Assembly: GCA_905233765.1 (NCBI GenBank)
Contig: CAJOCU010000011.1
Location: 1-64,000, forward strand
DNA length: 64,000 bases
Direction: 5' to 3'
Origin: an uncultured Bacteroidaceae bacterium
GTDB taxonomy: Bacteria > Bacteroidota > Bacteroidia > Bacteroidales > Bacteroidaceae
Part shown: piece after piece, positions 43,325 through 51,812 of the stretch
Numbering within the stretch: the first letter of the stretch is position 1
Layout of the letters: each line of letters starts with the position of its first letter
Position numbers and translations under genes: made by a program
The notes under the pieces: model-generated
Database searches by the model: none
Told to the model about the DNA's origin: nothing
What the model saw: the letters and a program-made list of their open reading frames with translations, nothing else

Positions 43325-44227
43325 TTAAAGGTCTGCTGCGCCGCGCACGACGACTCCCTCAACGTCTTTGGCTATCTTGGCAATCATGCCTTGTAGCGCT
43401 TTGCCGGGACCACACTCGGTGAACTCTGTGGCACCAGCTGCCAGCATGGCCTGCACCTCCTGTGTCCAGCGTACACTGGCGGTGAGCTGTGCGATGAGGT
43501 TCTGCTTGATCTCGGCGGGCTCGGTGTGGGCCTGGCCATCCACATTCTGGTAGATGGGGCACTTGGGCGTGTGGAACTCGGTAGCTTCGATGGCAGCCTG
43601 CAGCTCGTCCTTGGCGGGCTGCATCAGAGGGCTGTGGAAGGCGCCGCCGACGGGGAGGGGTAGGGCGCGCTTGGCACCTGCGGCCTTCAGCTTCTCGCAC
43701 GCAGCATTGATGGCTTCTACGCTGCCGCTGATCACCAGCTGGCCCGGGTTGTTGTAGTTGGCAGGCACACAGACGCCACCTTCGGCAGCCACCTCAGCAC
43801 AAATCTGCTCAACGACCTCATCAGCCAAGCCAATGATGGCGGCCATCGTGGAGGGCTGAGCCTCGCAGGCCTTCTGCATGGCCTGGGCACGAGCGCTCAC
43901 CAGACGCAGACCGTCTTCAAACTTCAGGGCACCGGCAGCTACGAGAGCGCTGAACTCACCCAGCGAGTGACCACCGACCATATCCGGCTGGAACTTGTCG
44001 CCCAGGCAGATGGCGGTGATGACGGAATGCAGGAACACAGCGGGCTGTGTGACCTTGGTCTGTTTCAGCTCGTCAGCTGTTCCTTCGAACATGATTTTCG
44101 TAATCTCAAAACCGAGGATATCGTTAGCCTTGTCAAAGAGAGCTTTGGCTTCGGCGTTGCTCTCATAGAGGTCTTTGCCCATTCCGGGGAACTGGGCGCC
44201 CTGTCCGGGAAATACAAATGCTTTCAT
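43325..44227 (-). CDS. fabD: Malonyl-CoA:ACP transacylase
   Basis: 300 residues, family-typical length. FPGQGAQFPGMG at the N-terminus, nucleophile Ser in GHSLGEFSAL (about 91-94), substrate Arg/Gln region and catalytic His in GGAFHSPLM (about 200). Loads malonyl groups on ACP for fatty acid synthesis. A TATCTTTG box on the same strand lies 66 nt upstream. Confidence 0.96.
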   Translation of the reverse strand: MKAFVFPGQGAQFPGMGKDLYESNAEAKALFDKANDILGFEITKIMFEGTADELKQTKVTQPAVFLHSVITAICLGDKFQPDMVGGHSLGEFSALVAAGALKFEDGLRLVSARAQAMQKACEAQPSTMAAIIGLADEVVEQICAEVAAEGGVCVPANYNNPGQLVISGSVEAINAACEKLKAAGAKRALPLPVGGAFHSPLMQPAKDELQAAIEATEFHTPKCPIYQNVDGQAHTEPAEIKQNLIAQLTASVRWTQEVQAMLAAGATEFTECGPGKALQGMIAKIAKDVEGVVVRGAADL

Positions 44228-44292
44228 ATTTTTGTTATGTGTTATAATGTTTATTAATATGGCGATGGACCGTAAGGGTCCTAAATCGGGTG

Positions 44293-44300
44293 CAAAGATA
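44293..44300 (-). promoter_or_regulatory. -7 box upstream of fabD
   Basis: TATCTTTG on the minus strand; no matching TTTG at the -33 spacing. Confidence 0.5.
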
Positions 44301-44350
44301 CATAAAAATTCACTTCTTCACGTCTTTTTGGTAAATTTTCACTATATTTC

Positions 44351-44381
44351 TTTGTTCGCGCGCGAACAATGTTTACCTTTG
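44351..44381 (+). promoter_or_regulatory. Promoter with an 18-bp palindrome in its spacer
   Basis: TTTG (44351-44354), 19 nt, TACCTTTG (44374-44381). The spacer is almost filled by the perfect palindrome TTGTTCGCGCGCGAACAA (44352-44369), which overlaps the -33 element. A second box, TACTTTTG, lies at 44454-44461, so the downstream gene has tandem promoters. The palindrome is a good operator candidate. Confidence 0.7.
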
Positions 44382-44453
44382 CCGAGTAAAATGATAGGGA
44401 AATCTCCCCCAAGAAGTAGGATTTTCCCCTTGTGCATCTCTATCGAATGCCGT

Positions 44454-44461
44454 ACTTTTGC
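44454..44461 (+). promoter_or_regulatory. Second -7 box before the gene at 44491
   Basis: TACTTTTG, 29 nt before the ATG; a weak TTG at 44431-44433 sits 20 nt upstream. Confidence 0.5.
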
Positions 44462-44490
44462 ACCGTCGAAACATATAAAAACTAAGCGAT

Positions 44491-45531
44491 ATGACAAACA
44501 AAAAGATCTTATGGGCAGCAATGCTGCTGGCGTTCCCCCTCTCTGGATGGGGACAGAGTGGCGCTTACACAATGGCTTCCAAGAAAAGGACCACGGTGCA
44601 GACTGCACAACCGGCGCAGCAGGTGCAGGTGATCTATGTCGATGACAACGATGACTACAATTATATGCCTACGACCACAGGTGCTGTTCGTGATGTGGAC
44701 GAGTATAACCGTCGTGGTGCGTATAGCCCTTATGCCTCTTACACGGCGGACTCCGTCGCATCTGTCGATACGACCTATGCCTACCAGATGAACAATGCCA
44801 TCAACGATGCCTACTCAGAGGGCTATCGTATGGGTTACAATGATGGCGAGGACTATGGCTATGCGCGTCGCTTTGGTCGCTTTGGCTATTCCAGCATCTA
44901 CACATCGCCCTGGTACTGGCACTACTACGACGATCCTTTCTACTGGAACGACTGGTACTACGGAGCCTATGATCCCTACTGGTATGGCTACTACGGTTGG
45001 AGCCGTCCCTATTGGGGCTATCGTTATTACGGTCCTTATTGGTATGGCTCGTACTATCCCTATCGTTACGGCTATTACTACGGTGGCCGTCCCCATCATG
45101 GCGGCACACATCATCGCGATTACGTGACGCTCAGCGGACGACGTCCGGGTCAGACCGGTCGCACTTCCGGTTACAGCGGCGGTACGCGTCGCGAGGGCGC
45201 TTTTGGTCGCACCACATACAATGTGCGCTCCACCAGTCGTAGCGACTCGTATCGTACGACGGTAGGCGGCTCCCGTTCTTCGAGCCCTTCTGTGAACAAC
45301 TCATCGCGTGGCACTTATAGCGGCAATCGTGTGGGCTCTTTTGGCAGCTCCAGCTCTTCTACTCGTTCAGCATCATCGGCACCCTCCTCCTCTTCTTCTT
45401 CATCGCGCAGTTCCTCCTTCGGTGGAGGCAGCTCCTTCGGCGGTGGTTCTCGCGGTAGCTTCGGTGGAGGCGGTTCTCACAGCAGCTATGGCGGCTCACG
45501 TGGCGGTGGCGGCGGAGGTCGTGGAAGGTAA
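44491..45531 (+). CDS. Secreted Tyr/Trp-rich, Ser/Gly-rich low-complexity protein
   Basis: 346 residues with a signal peptide (MTNKKILWAAMLLAFPLSGW, cleavage near GQSG). The mature protein has an acidic N-terminal part, then an extreme aromatic segment: residues about 130-196 hold 25 Tyr and 8 Trp in 66, with motifs such as YWYGYYGW. A basic Arg/Ser/Thr stretch, a Ser-rich stretch and a Gly-rich tail (SSFGGGSSFGGG, GGGGGGRGR) follow. It is probably disordered and sticky; adhesion, matrix or envelope roles are guesses. No known domain. Confidence 0.8.
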   Translation: MTNKKILWAAMLLAFPLSGWGQSGAYTMASKKRTTVQTAQPAQQVQVIYVDDNDDYNYMPTTTGAVRDVDEYNRRGAYSPYASYTADSVASVDTTYAYQMNNAINDAYSEGYRMGYNDGEDYGYARRFGRFGYSSIYTSPWYWHYYDDPFYWNDWYYGAYDPYWYGYYGWSRPYWGYRYYGPYWYGSYYPYRYGYYYGGRPHHGGTHHRDYVTLSGRRPGQTGRTSGYSGGTRREGAFGRTTYNVRSTSRSDSYRTTVGGSRSSSPSVNNSSRGTYSGNRVGSFGSSSSSTRSASSAPSSSSSSSRSSSFGGGSSFGGGSRGSFGGGGSHSSYGGSRGGGGGGRGR

Positions 45532-45536
45532 TATTT

Positions 45537-45570
45537 CGTTTAACGTTTAACGTTTAGCGTTTAATGTTTC
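45537..45570. repeat. Tandem 7-mer CGTTTAA-like repeat
   Basis: About five units of CGTTTAA/CGTTTAG/TGTTTCA directly after the stop of the low-complexity protein gene. One of several A/T-rich short repeats found at gene junctions here. Confidence 0.7.
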
Positions 45571-45602
45571 ATAGAGTGTTTAAAGTATAATAGCGACATA
45601 CA

Positions 45603-47291
45603 ATGAAGAAGATCATATCCCTCACAATTATGTCCTTGGCTATTGCTCAGGCGACGATGGCTCAGGACACCTACAAAAACAACCTTTTGACAGGTACCAC
45701 CGACATCAACGGAACAGCTCGATATGTGGGTATGGGTGGGGCCGTAGGTGCTCTTGGCGGCGAGATATCGGGTATCTCCAACAACCCCGCCGGCATTGGT
45801 GGCTTCAGCCGCAGCTGGGCAAGTATTGGTATGGGTGCTACCATCCAGGCTGCTACGCCTATCGACGGGGATTCTCGTGCTCAGTACAGCTTCGACCACA
45901 TAGGTTTTGTGGTTGCTCTTCCCAATGATGACAACCGGTTCAACTTTGCCGTCAACCTGCAGAAGAAGCTTCACTTCTCTCACTCGCTCATAGCGAATAA
46001 CTACAATGTGGGAGGCCTCTCTCAGGCAGCCGAATTGGCGGGGCTCATGTCCTACTACTATAATGCTTACACCACGAACGACAGAGACGGAGTAAAGTCG
46101 CTGCCGTCGTTGGCTTATGGCTCAGGACTCTACGACATTTATGACGACGTGGGGGATATGCTTCAGTACAAAACGGAGACTTGCTCCTATTTGCGCACGA
46201 CGACCGGTAACCTTTATGCGCTGGATTTCAATGCCTCAGGTGCCGTGAACAATCGCTTCTTTTGGGGCGTCACTCTCGGGGTGGACATCATGAGCTATCG
46301 CAGCACTGCTTCCTATCTCGAGGAGCGCCAAGGCTACTTTAATAATAGTCCTCTGCCGCAGTACGGCATTCAGGACTACACCCTCGGAACAAATTACAAG
46401 GTCAGAGGCGCCGGCTTTAACTTCAAGGTCGGAACCATCATCTGCCCCATCGAGGAAAACCCCTTCCGTTTTGGTATCGCCATCGAGACACCTACGTGGT
46501 ACTCGTTGAAGCAGCAGGATGTCAATATAACGCTGTCTAGCAAGTGGAATAATCAGGGATGGAACGAGGAGCACGGCAACTATGACTACAATGGCTACGA
46601 CGAAGGCCCGTATCGTGGCTACTATGACTACACTACTGACAGCAACGGTGGTTATATGGAGTATAACGTGCACACCCCGTGGAAATTCCGTGTCAGTCTG
46701 GCTGATGTCCACGCCGGTATTGTCGCGTGGGATCTGGAATACGAGTATGCTTTGAACAACTTCACCAAGATGGGTTACCCCACCAGCGAGAGCAATAGAT
46801 GGCAGGATCAGAGTGTTACTACGGATCAGGACAAGGAGATGAACGCTATGACGAAAGATATATCAAGGGGCGTCCACAATGTGCGCTTTGGTCTCGAGGT
46901 CTTGCCTACAGAGCACCTCGCCGTGCGCGCTGGCTATAACTTCTACAGCAAGCCCTATACCTCTAGCGCTAAATTCTCTCAGTTCATAGATTCTTTTGCT
47001 ATGAACAAGGTCACGGGTACAGACTTCATGAACCTGGGTGCCACGAATATCTTCACCTTCGGTTTAGGCTACCACATCAAGGGCTTCTATGCAAACGTGG
47101 CCTATAAGTACAGAATGCAGAAGGGTGACTTCTATGCCTTTAATCCGGACTATCAGTTGAATAGGGAGTCTGGGCATCCCCTCTTGAATCAGGATGCGAA
47201 CCAGTTCATCACCGAGGCCACCTCTCTTCGTCCCGTTGAGGTGAACCTCGACCGTCACGACATCACCTTCACGCTCGGCTACGAGTTCTGA
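45603..47291 (+). CDS. OmpP1/FadL-like outer membrane beta-barrel protein
   Basis: 562 residues with signal peptide (MKKIISLTIMSLAIAQATMA). The start of the mature chain, ARYVGMGGAVGALGGEISGI then SNNPAGIG, is the pattern of the FadL/TodX/OmpP1 family, whose N-terminal hatch plugs the barrel. Alternating aromatic strands run to the final FTLGYEF, with a C-terminal Phe as expected for Bam substrates. Likely imports hydrophobic compounds. Its stop codon abuts the stop of the convergent DUF2147 gene (TGATTA). Confidence 0.88.
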   Translation: MKKIISLTIMSLAIAQATMAQDTYKNNLLTGTTDINGTARYVGMGGAVGALGGEISGISNNPAGIGGFSRSWASIGMGATIQAATPIDGDSRAQYSFDHIGFVVALPNDDNRFNFAVNLQKKLHFSHSLIANNYNVGGLSQAAELAGLMSYYYNAYTTNDRDGVKSLPSLAYGSGLYDIYDDVGDMLQYKTETCSYLRTTTGNLYALDFNASGAVNNRFFWGVTLGVDIMSYRSTASYLEERQGYFNNSPLPQYGIQDYTLGTNYKVRGAGFNFKVGTIICPIEENPFRFGIAIETPTWYSLKQQDVNITLSSKWNNQGWNEEHGNYDYNGYDEGPYRGYYDYTTDSNGGYMEYNVHTPWKFRVSLADVHAGIVAWDLEYEYALNNFTKMGYPTSESNRWQDQSVTTDQDKEMNAMTKDISRGVHNVRFGLEVLPTEHLAVRAGYNFYSKPYTSSAKFSQFIDSFAMNKVTGTDFMNLGATNIFTFGLGYHIKGFYANVAYKYRMQKGDFYAFNPDYQLNRESGHPLLNQDANQFITEATSLRPVEVNLDRHDITFTLGYEF

Positions 47292-47723
47292 TTACTGTAC
47301 TCTTGTCCAGATGATGTTCTTGTGGAAGGGGCCGGCAATGCCGCGCAGTTCCAGCGTGTTGCCTTTGAGGCGTAGCTCGGTCTTGTAGTCCTTACCGGTC
47401 TTGGGGTCATAGATGCGACCGTTCTTCCAGATGCCGTCTTCGTAGGTGACGCGATCCACGAGCACGACCTCTGTCATGGGCGTATTGCGTTTGGCTTTAT
47501 CCGGGTTCTTCTTGTCGGTCTTCAGAGTGCCGTCGGGGTTGTGTGTGTTGCGCAGCCAGTAGATTTGCATGCGATAGCCGCCGTTGTATTTGAAGACTTT
47601 CGCCTTGGCATCGTTGTCGGACAGCTTGGACATATAGTTGCCGATGATGCGGTCGGCATCGGCCTGGGCTGCTGCCACGAGGGTGAAGAGAGCGGCGGCG
47701 AAGAGGGTGAAGAAACGTTTCAT
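47292..47723 (-). CDS. Exported DUF2147 protein
   Basis: 143 residues from ATG 47723; a longer frame to 47780 would run into the ACP gene. Signal peptide MKRFFTLFAAALFTLVAAAQ. The mature part, DRIIGNYMSKL near the start and GRIYDPKTGKDYKTELRLKG towards the end, matches the DUF2147 lipocalin-like family. Function unknown. It lies 4 nt after the ACP gene. Confidence 0.88.
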   Translation of the reverse strand: MKRFFTLFAAALFTLVAAAQADADRIIGNYMSKLSDNDAKAKVFKYNGGYRMQIYWLRNTHNPDGTLKTDKKNPDKAKRNTPMTEVVLVDRVTYEDGIWKNGRIYDPKTGKDYKTELRLKGNTLELRGIAGPFHKNIIWTRVQ

Positions 47724-47727
47724 AGCG

Positions 47728-47976
47728 TTATGCTTTTTGGTGTGTTTCAATGTAGTCGTAGAGGTTGTTGAAGGTGACAATCTGCGTCAGGTCTTCCTTG
47801 GAGATTTTGATGCCGTAGTCCTGGTGCACGATGCTGACGAGATCGACGAGGCTGATGCTGTCGAGCTCCAGCGCATCGGCAATGGTGGCATCGGGGGTGA
47901 TGACGGATTCTTCAATCTCGAAGACTTCCGCCATCTTGGCATTGATTTCGGAGATAATTTGTGCTCTTGTTTTCAT
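47728..47976 (-). CDS. Acyl carrier protein
   Basis: 82 residues from ATG 47976 (MKTRAQIISEINAKMAEVFE). The 4'-phosphopantetheine Ser is in ELDSISLVDL, helix II region, and the small acidic protein has the usual ACP layout. It is adjacent to a ketosynthase and an acyltransferase, so it is probably dedicated to them rather than being the housekeeping AcpP. Confidence 0.9.
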   Translation of the reverse strand: MKTRAQIISEINAKMAEVFEIEESVITPDATIADALELDSISLVDLVSIVHQDYGIKISKEDLTQIVTFNNLYDYIETHQKA

Positions 47977-47995
47977 GTTATTTATCGTTATTATA

Positions 47996-49222
47996 TTAGT
48001 TCTTAAAGTCCTTGATAATGAGTGTAGAGTTGGTACCTCCGAAGCCGAAGGAGTTGCTGAGGAAGGTGTCGAACGCTGTTTCGCGTGTCTCGGGAAGTAC
48101 GTTGATGGCAGCGGTTTCGTCGTCGGGGGCTTCAAAGTTGATGTTGCCGGCGATGAAGCCGTTCTTCATCATGAGGATGGAGTAGATGACCTCGCTGGCG
48201 CCGGCCATCCACATCTCGTGCCCCGTCTGGCTCTTGGTGGAGGTGACGGGGACGCGGTAGTCGCCGAAGAGCTGGGCGATGGCCTTGGCCTCGCGCTGGT
48301 CGCCGATGATGGTGGAGGTGGCGTGCGCGTTGATGTATTGGATGTCTCGTGGTTGCAACCCTGCATTGCGCAGACAGTTCTCGAGCGAGCGCATGGGACC
48401 TTCTACGGTGGGCACTGAGATATGGTCGCCATTGCCGGAGAACCCCCAGCCTACAACTTCTGCGAGGATGGTGGCACCACGTTGTACGGCGTGCTCGTAG
48501 CTCTCCAGAATAAGGGTGGCAGCACCGCCGCCGGGAACGAGACCATCCCGGGAGCGGTCGAAGGGACGGCTGGCACGGGCGGGATCGTCCTCACGCACAG
48601 AGAATGCCTGAATGCCGTCGAAGGCTGCAATGCCAAAGAGATTGTTCTCCTCGGCACCGCCGCAGACGACGCACTCCTGCAAGCCGTCGCGGATGAGCAT
48701 CGCTGCCAGACCGATGCTCTGCGAGCCGGAGGAGCAAGCTGAAGCGGTGGTCAGGTTGATGCCACGCAAATGGAACAGGCAGGCGAGGTTCATGGAAACT
48801 GTGGAGTTCATGGATTGGAAGATTGCGCCGCTGCCACAGGCAACGGTGTCGCGGGCAGCGCGGAACTTGTCCAGACCAATCATCGTGGCTTCCACGACGG
48901 AGTCGTTGCCGTAGATGATGCCCACTTCGTGCTGCGTGAGGTAGTCCTCGTCGAGACGCGCCTGCTCCAGCGCCTGCAGCGTAGCCAGGTAGGCGTACTG
49001 TGCAGCCTCGGGCATCGTGTTGCGGAACTTACGGTGGAGCAGGGGCTTGAGGTCGGCAACGGGCACATTGCCCACGAGGGCAGAGCGGAAGCCAGCGTCC
49101 TTGCGTTCGGGGTTGTATATGATGCCGCTCTTGCCTGTGTAAAGGGCGTCGCGGACTTCGTCGAGGGTAGTACCCAGACAGGACCAGAGGCCCATGCCTG
49201 TGATGACAACTCTATGATTCAT
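47996..49222 (-). CDS. Beta-ketoacyl-ACP synthase (FabB/FabF family)
   Basis: 408 residues. Catalytic Cys in TASACSSGSQS (about 168), His in NAHATST and KSQTGHEMWMAGASE (Lys and second His). The usual FabF motif here is slightly varied (GHEMWMAGA instead of GHxxGAAG), suggesting a specialised ketosynthase. It overlaps the downstream end of the acyltransferase gene by 11 nt and precedes the ACP gene. Confidence 0.9.
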   Translation of the reverse strand: MNHRVVITGMGLWSCLGTTLDEVRDALYTGKSGIIYNPERKDAGFRSALVGNVPVADLKPLLHRKFRNTMPEAAQYAYLATLQALEQARLDEDYLTQHEVGIIYGNDSVVEATMIGLDKFRAARDTVACGSGAIFQSMNSTVSMNLACLFHLRGINLTTASACSSGSQSIGLAAMLIRDGLQECVVCGGAEENNLFGIAAFDGIQAFSVREDDPARASRPFDRSRDGLVPGGGAATLILESYEHAVQRGATILAEVVGWGFSGNGDHISVPTVEGPMRSLENCLRNAGLQPRDIQYINAHATSTIIGDQREAKAIAQLFGDYRVPVTSTKSQTGHEMWMAGASEVIYSILMMKNGFIAGNINFEAPDDETAAINVLPETRETAFDTFLSNSFGFGGTNSTLIIKDFKN

Positions 49223-50543
49223 GCGGTTGGTTATTTAGGAATGTTGAGATTCGATGTTGAAGGGCCTCAATGGCCTGAAGGTCAGCGCGCGAGGCGCAGA
49301 GGTAGTGCAACGCATGGCGGGTGCGACGCAGCAGGCAGAAGTAGGCCCATGCGAAGCGGCCCGTGGGGAGCCACAGCAGCACCCAGAGCAGCGCCTGCCA
49401 CCACCAGCCCCAGACGAGGCCCATCACGAGGAGGGTCAGCACGCCAAAGAGGGGGTAGAGGATGACGGCGGAGAGGATGTAGCGGTAGGAGTTGGTGAAC
49501 ATCTTGTCGCTCTTCAGCAGTAGCGTGGGCATATAGTAGCAAATGCCGTGGGGCCACAGACTGACGATCCACAGGGGCAGCAGCAACAGCAGCAGGACGA
49601 TGCCTGCGGCGGCCTGCCACCACGTGGGATGTTGCAGTAGTGTCGGCTCGTCGAGGCCCAGACGCTCTTCGTGTTGGCGGAGCTCTGTGGCCAGACTGAT
49701 GATTTCCTGGTAGCTGGGATGTTCGTTGAGGAGGCGTGCAAAGCGCTGGTCGGCAGCGAGACGATCGGGTAGGGGTGTGTCGGCGCGTCGCAGCGTGTTG
49801 AGCGATGAGTTGCGGAGGAAGTCCTTGGCCTCATAATCCTCAATACCTTCGTCGAGCATCATCGCTTGGATGCGAGCGTGCAGTTCCCTCGTAATATTAC
49901 GCATGACACTATTGGGATGCTCTTGGAAAGCGGCGTAGTAGGGTTTGAGGGAGATGGGTTCGCCGACGTGCCAGAGGATGTCAGTCTGGATGTCGAAGTA
50001 GTCGCTGTAGTGATGGGCAGTGGGGACAATCTTCACGTCCTCACGGAAGCCGTCGGCTTTGGCGACATAGAACGCCATCCGCACCGTGCCGGTGGTGAAG
50101 CGACCTAGATAATGTCCTTGTGTGTGTCCGGCCTCCGGGAAAACGATGACAGGCTGTCCGCTGTTGATGCGGTCAGCAACCTGATCGAAGGAACGGAAAT
50201 TCTGCTCAATGCCCTCGCCGCCTTCCCATCCGATGCGATAGGCAGGCAGGAGTCCAATCCAATAGAAGAAGCGGGTCATCAATGGATGAATGGAGAAGAC
50301 ATTGGCTCGCGCCAGCGCGTTGACGTGGTAGTGAAGGGGCAGCGCAAAGGTGATGTTGAGCGGGTCGTTGGCGGTGTTCTGATGGTTCGCAACAATGAAA
50401 TAATGTTCCCCGTAGTCAGGTAAGTTCTCCAGCCCCAGCGTGTAGCGATGTCGTACGAGTAAAGTCTCGTGGACGAGGCGCAGGTAACCTTTATAGAGCG
50501 TATATTTTAGAAATTGCAACCAGGATGTCTTCATGATTGTCAT
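49212..50543 (-). CDS. Membrane-bound PlsC-like acyltransferase
   Basis: 443 residues. The acyltransferase motif near the N-terminus is ANHQNTANDPLNITFAL (His and Asp separated by five residues, as in related Bacteroidetes enzymes), followed by FPEAGHTQGHYLGRF. Membrane helices appear in the second half (WWQAAAGIVLLLLLLPLWIV and WGWWWQALLWVLLWLP). It probably acylates a glycerophosphate-like or other lipid acceptor. ATG 50543 directly follows the mnmE stop (TAAATG); a second ATG three codons on is possible. Confidence 0.82.
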   Translation of the reverse strand: MTIMKTSWLQFLKYTLYKGYLRLVHETLLVRHRYTLGLENLPDYGEHYFIVANHQNTANDPLNITFALPLHYHVNALARANVFSIHPLMTRFFYWIGLLPAYRIGWEGGEGIEQNFRSFDQVADRINSGQPVIVFPEAGHTQGHYLGRFTTGTVRMAFYVAKADGFREDVKIVPTAHHYSDYFDIQTDILWHVGEPISLKPYYAAFQEHPNSVMRNITRELHARIQAMMLDEGIEDYEAKDFLRNSSLNTLRRADTPLPDRLAADQRFARLLNEHPSYQEIISLATELRQHEERLGLDEPTLLQHPTWWQAAAGIVLLLLLLPLWIVSLWPHGICYYMPTLLLKSDKMFTNSYRYILSAVILYPLFGVLTLLVMGLVWGWWWQALLWVLLWLPTGRFAWAYFCLLRRTRHALHYLCASRADLQAIEALQHRISTFLNNQPHES

Positions 50544-51812
50544 TTATTTGCCCACGCAGAAGTGGGAGAAGATATTGTTAAGGGTTTCTTGGGGAGTGAT
50601 TGCTCCGCCGGTGATGTCGGCCAGCGCATTGAGCGTCAGACGCAAGTCTTCGGCAATCAAATCAGTGGGCGTTTGGGAATGGAGACCTTCTATGACGCGA
50701 ACGAGGCTGTCATGAGCGCGACATAGAGCCTCATAATGTCTGACGGAAGTAACGATGACAACGGTGTCGGAAAACTGAGGCGTAGCGTTGACAATACGTT
50801 CGCGCAGGGCATCAAGCCCAACACCGTATTTGGCTTGGAAGGCTTCTGTTTTGTTCTCGATGTGGATGACGGTTTGGTCTTCGCGAAGGGGAACGTCTGG
50901 GTATGGGACGCCCGGCTCCTTCATCATCAGCACAATTTGCGCCCGTTTGACGGCTGCAACCGAACGCTCAATACCGAGGTTCTCAATAGTATCGTCAGTG
51001 TGGCGGATGCCGGCGGTGTCGATGAAGCGGAAGGTGATACCACCAAGCTGAATGGTATCTTCGATGGCATCGCGTGTTGTTCCTTGTATATCGCTGACGA
51101 TGGCGCGTTCTTCACCCACGAGTGCATTGAGGAGGGTGCTCTTGCCTACGTTGGGTGCTCCCACGATGGCCACGGGGATACCGTTCTTCAAGGCGTTGCC
51201 GGCTTGGAAGGTGGCGGCGAGGTGGCTGACGCGCTGGTCTATGGTCTGTGCGAGGTCGCGGAGTTCTGTGCGGTCGGCGAATTCCAACTCCTCATGGTCG
51301 GCGAAGTCGAGTTCCAGCTCAAGCAGCGAGGTGAGGCGGAGCAACTGGTCGCGCAGCTGTGCCAGCTCGCTGGAAAAATGACCCTTCAGTTGGGAGAGGG
51401 CAACGCGATGTGCGGTAGTGCTGTCGGCGGCAATCAGGTCGGCGACGGCTTCTGCCTGCGAGAGGTCGAGCTTGCCGTTGAGGAAGGCGCGCTGTGTGAA
51501 CTCGCCAGGCGTCGCCATGCGACAGCCGTTGGTGGTTAGCAGCTCCAACACCTTATTTAATATATAGCGAGAACCGTGACAGGAAATCTCGGCAGCGTCC
51601 TCGCCGGTGTAGCTGTGGGGCGCGCGAAAAACGCTGACCACCACTTCGTCTATGTCGGCAATGAATCCGTGGTGAAGGCTATTGGGCTGCGCTGACGTAA
51701 GGTCCTTGGAGAATAGGTGCGAAAGAATCTCAAGAGAACGTGCTCCTGAGATTCTGATTATCCCTAACGCACCACCAGGGGCGGTAGCCAAAGCGCAAAT
51801 AGTATCCTTCAT
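50544..51812 (-). CDS. mnmE: tRNA modification GTPase MnmE
   Basis: 422 residues, a little shorter than the usual 450. Acts with MnmG to modify the wobble uridine of certain tRNAs. The N-terminal tetrahydrofolate-binding domain has ATAPGGALGIIRISG and GEFTQRAFLNGKLDLSQAEA. The G domain has GAPNVGKST (218-226), DTAGIR, and NKTE at the G4 position instead of NKxD. The C-terminus ends CVGK with the conserved Cys. Abuts genes on both sides. Confidence 0.95.
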   Translation of the reverse strand: MKDTICALATAPGGALGIIRISGARSLEILSHLFSKDLTSAQPNSLHHGFIADIDEVVVSVFRAPHSYTGEDAAEISCHGSRYILNKVLELLTTNGCRMATPGEFTQRAFLNGKLDLSQAEAVADLIAADSTTAHRVALSQLKGHFSSELAQLRDQLLRLTSLLELELDFADHEELEFADRTELRDLAQTIDQRVSHLAATFQAGNALKNGIPVAIVGAPNVGKSTLLNALVGEERAIVSDIQGTTRDAIEDTIQLGGITFRFIDTAGIRHTDDTIENLGIERSVAAVKRAQIVLMMKEPGVPYPDVPLREDQTVIHIENKTEAFQAKYGVGLDALRERIVNATPQFSDTVVIVTSVRHYEALCRAHDSLVRVIEGLHSQTPTDLIAEDLRLTLNALADITGGAITPQETLNNIFSHFCVGK

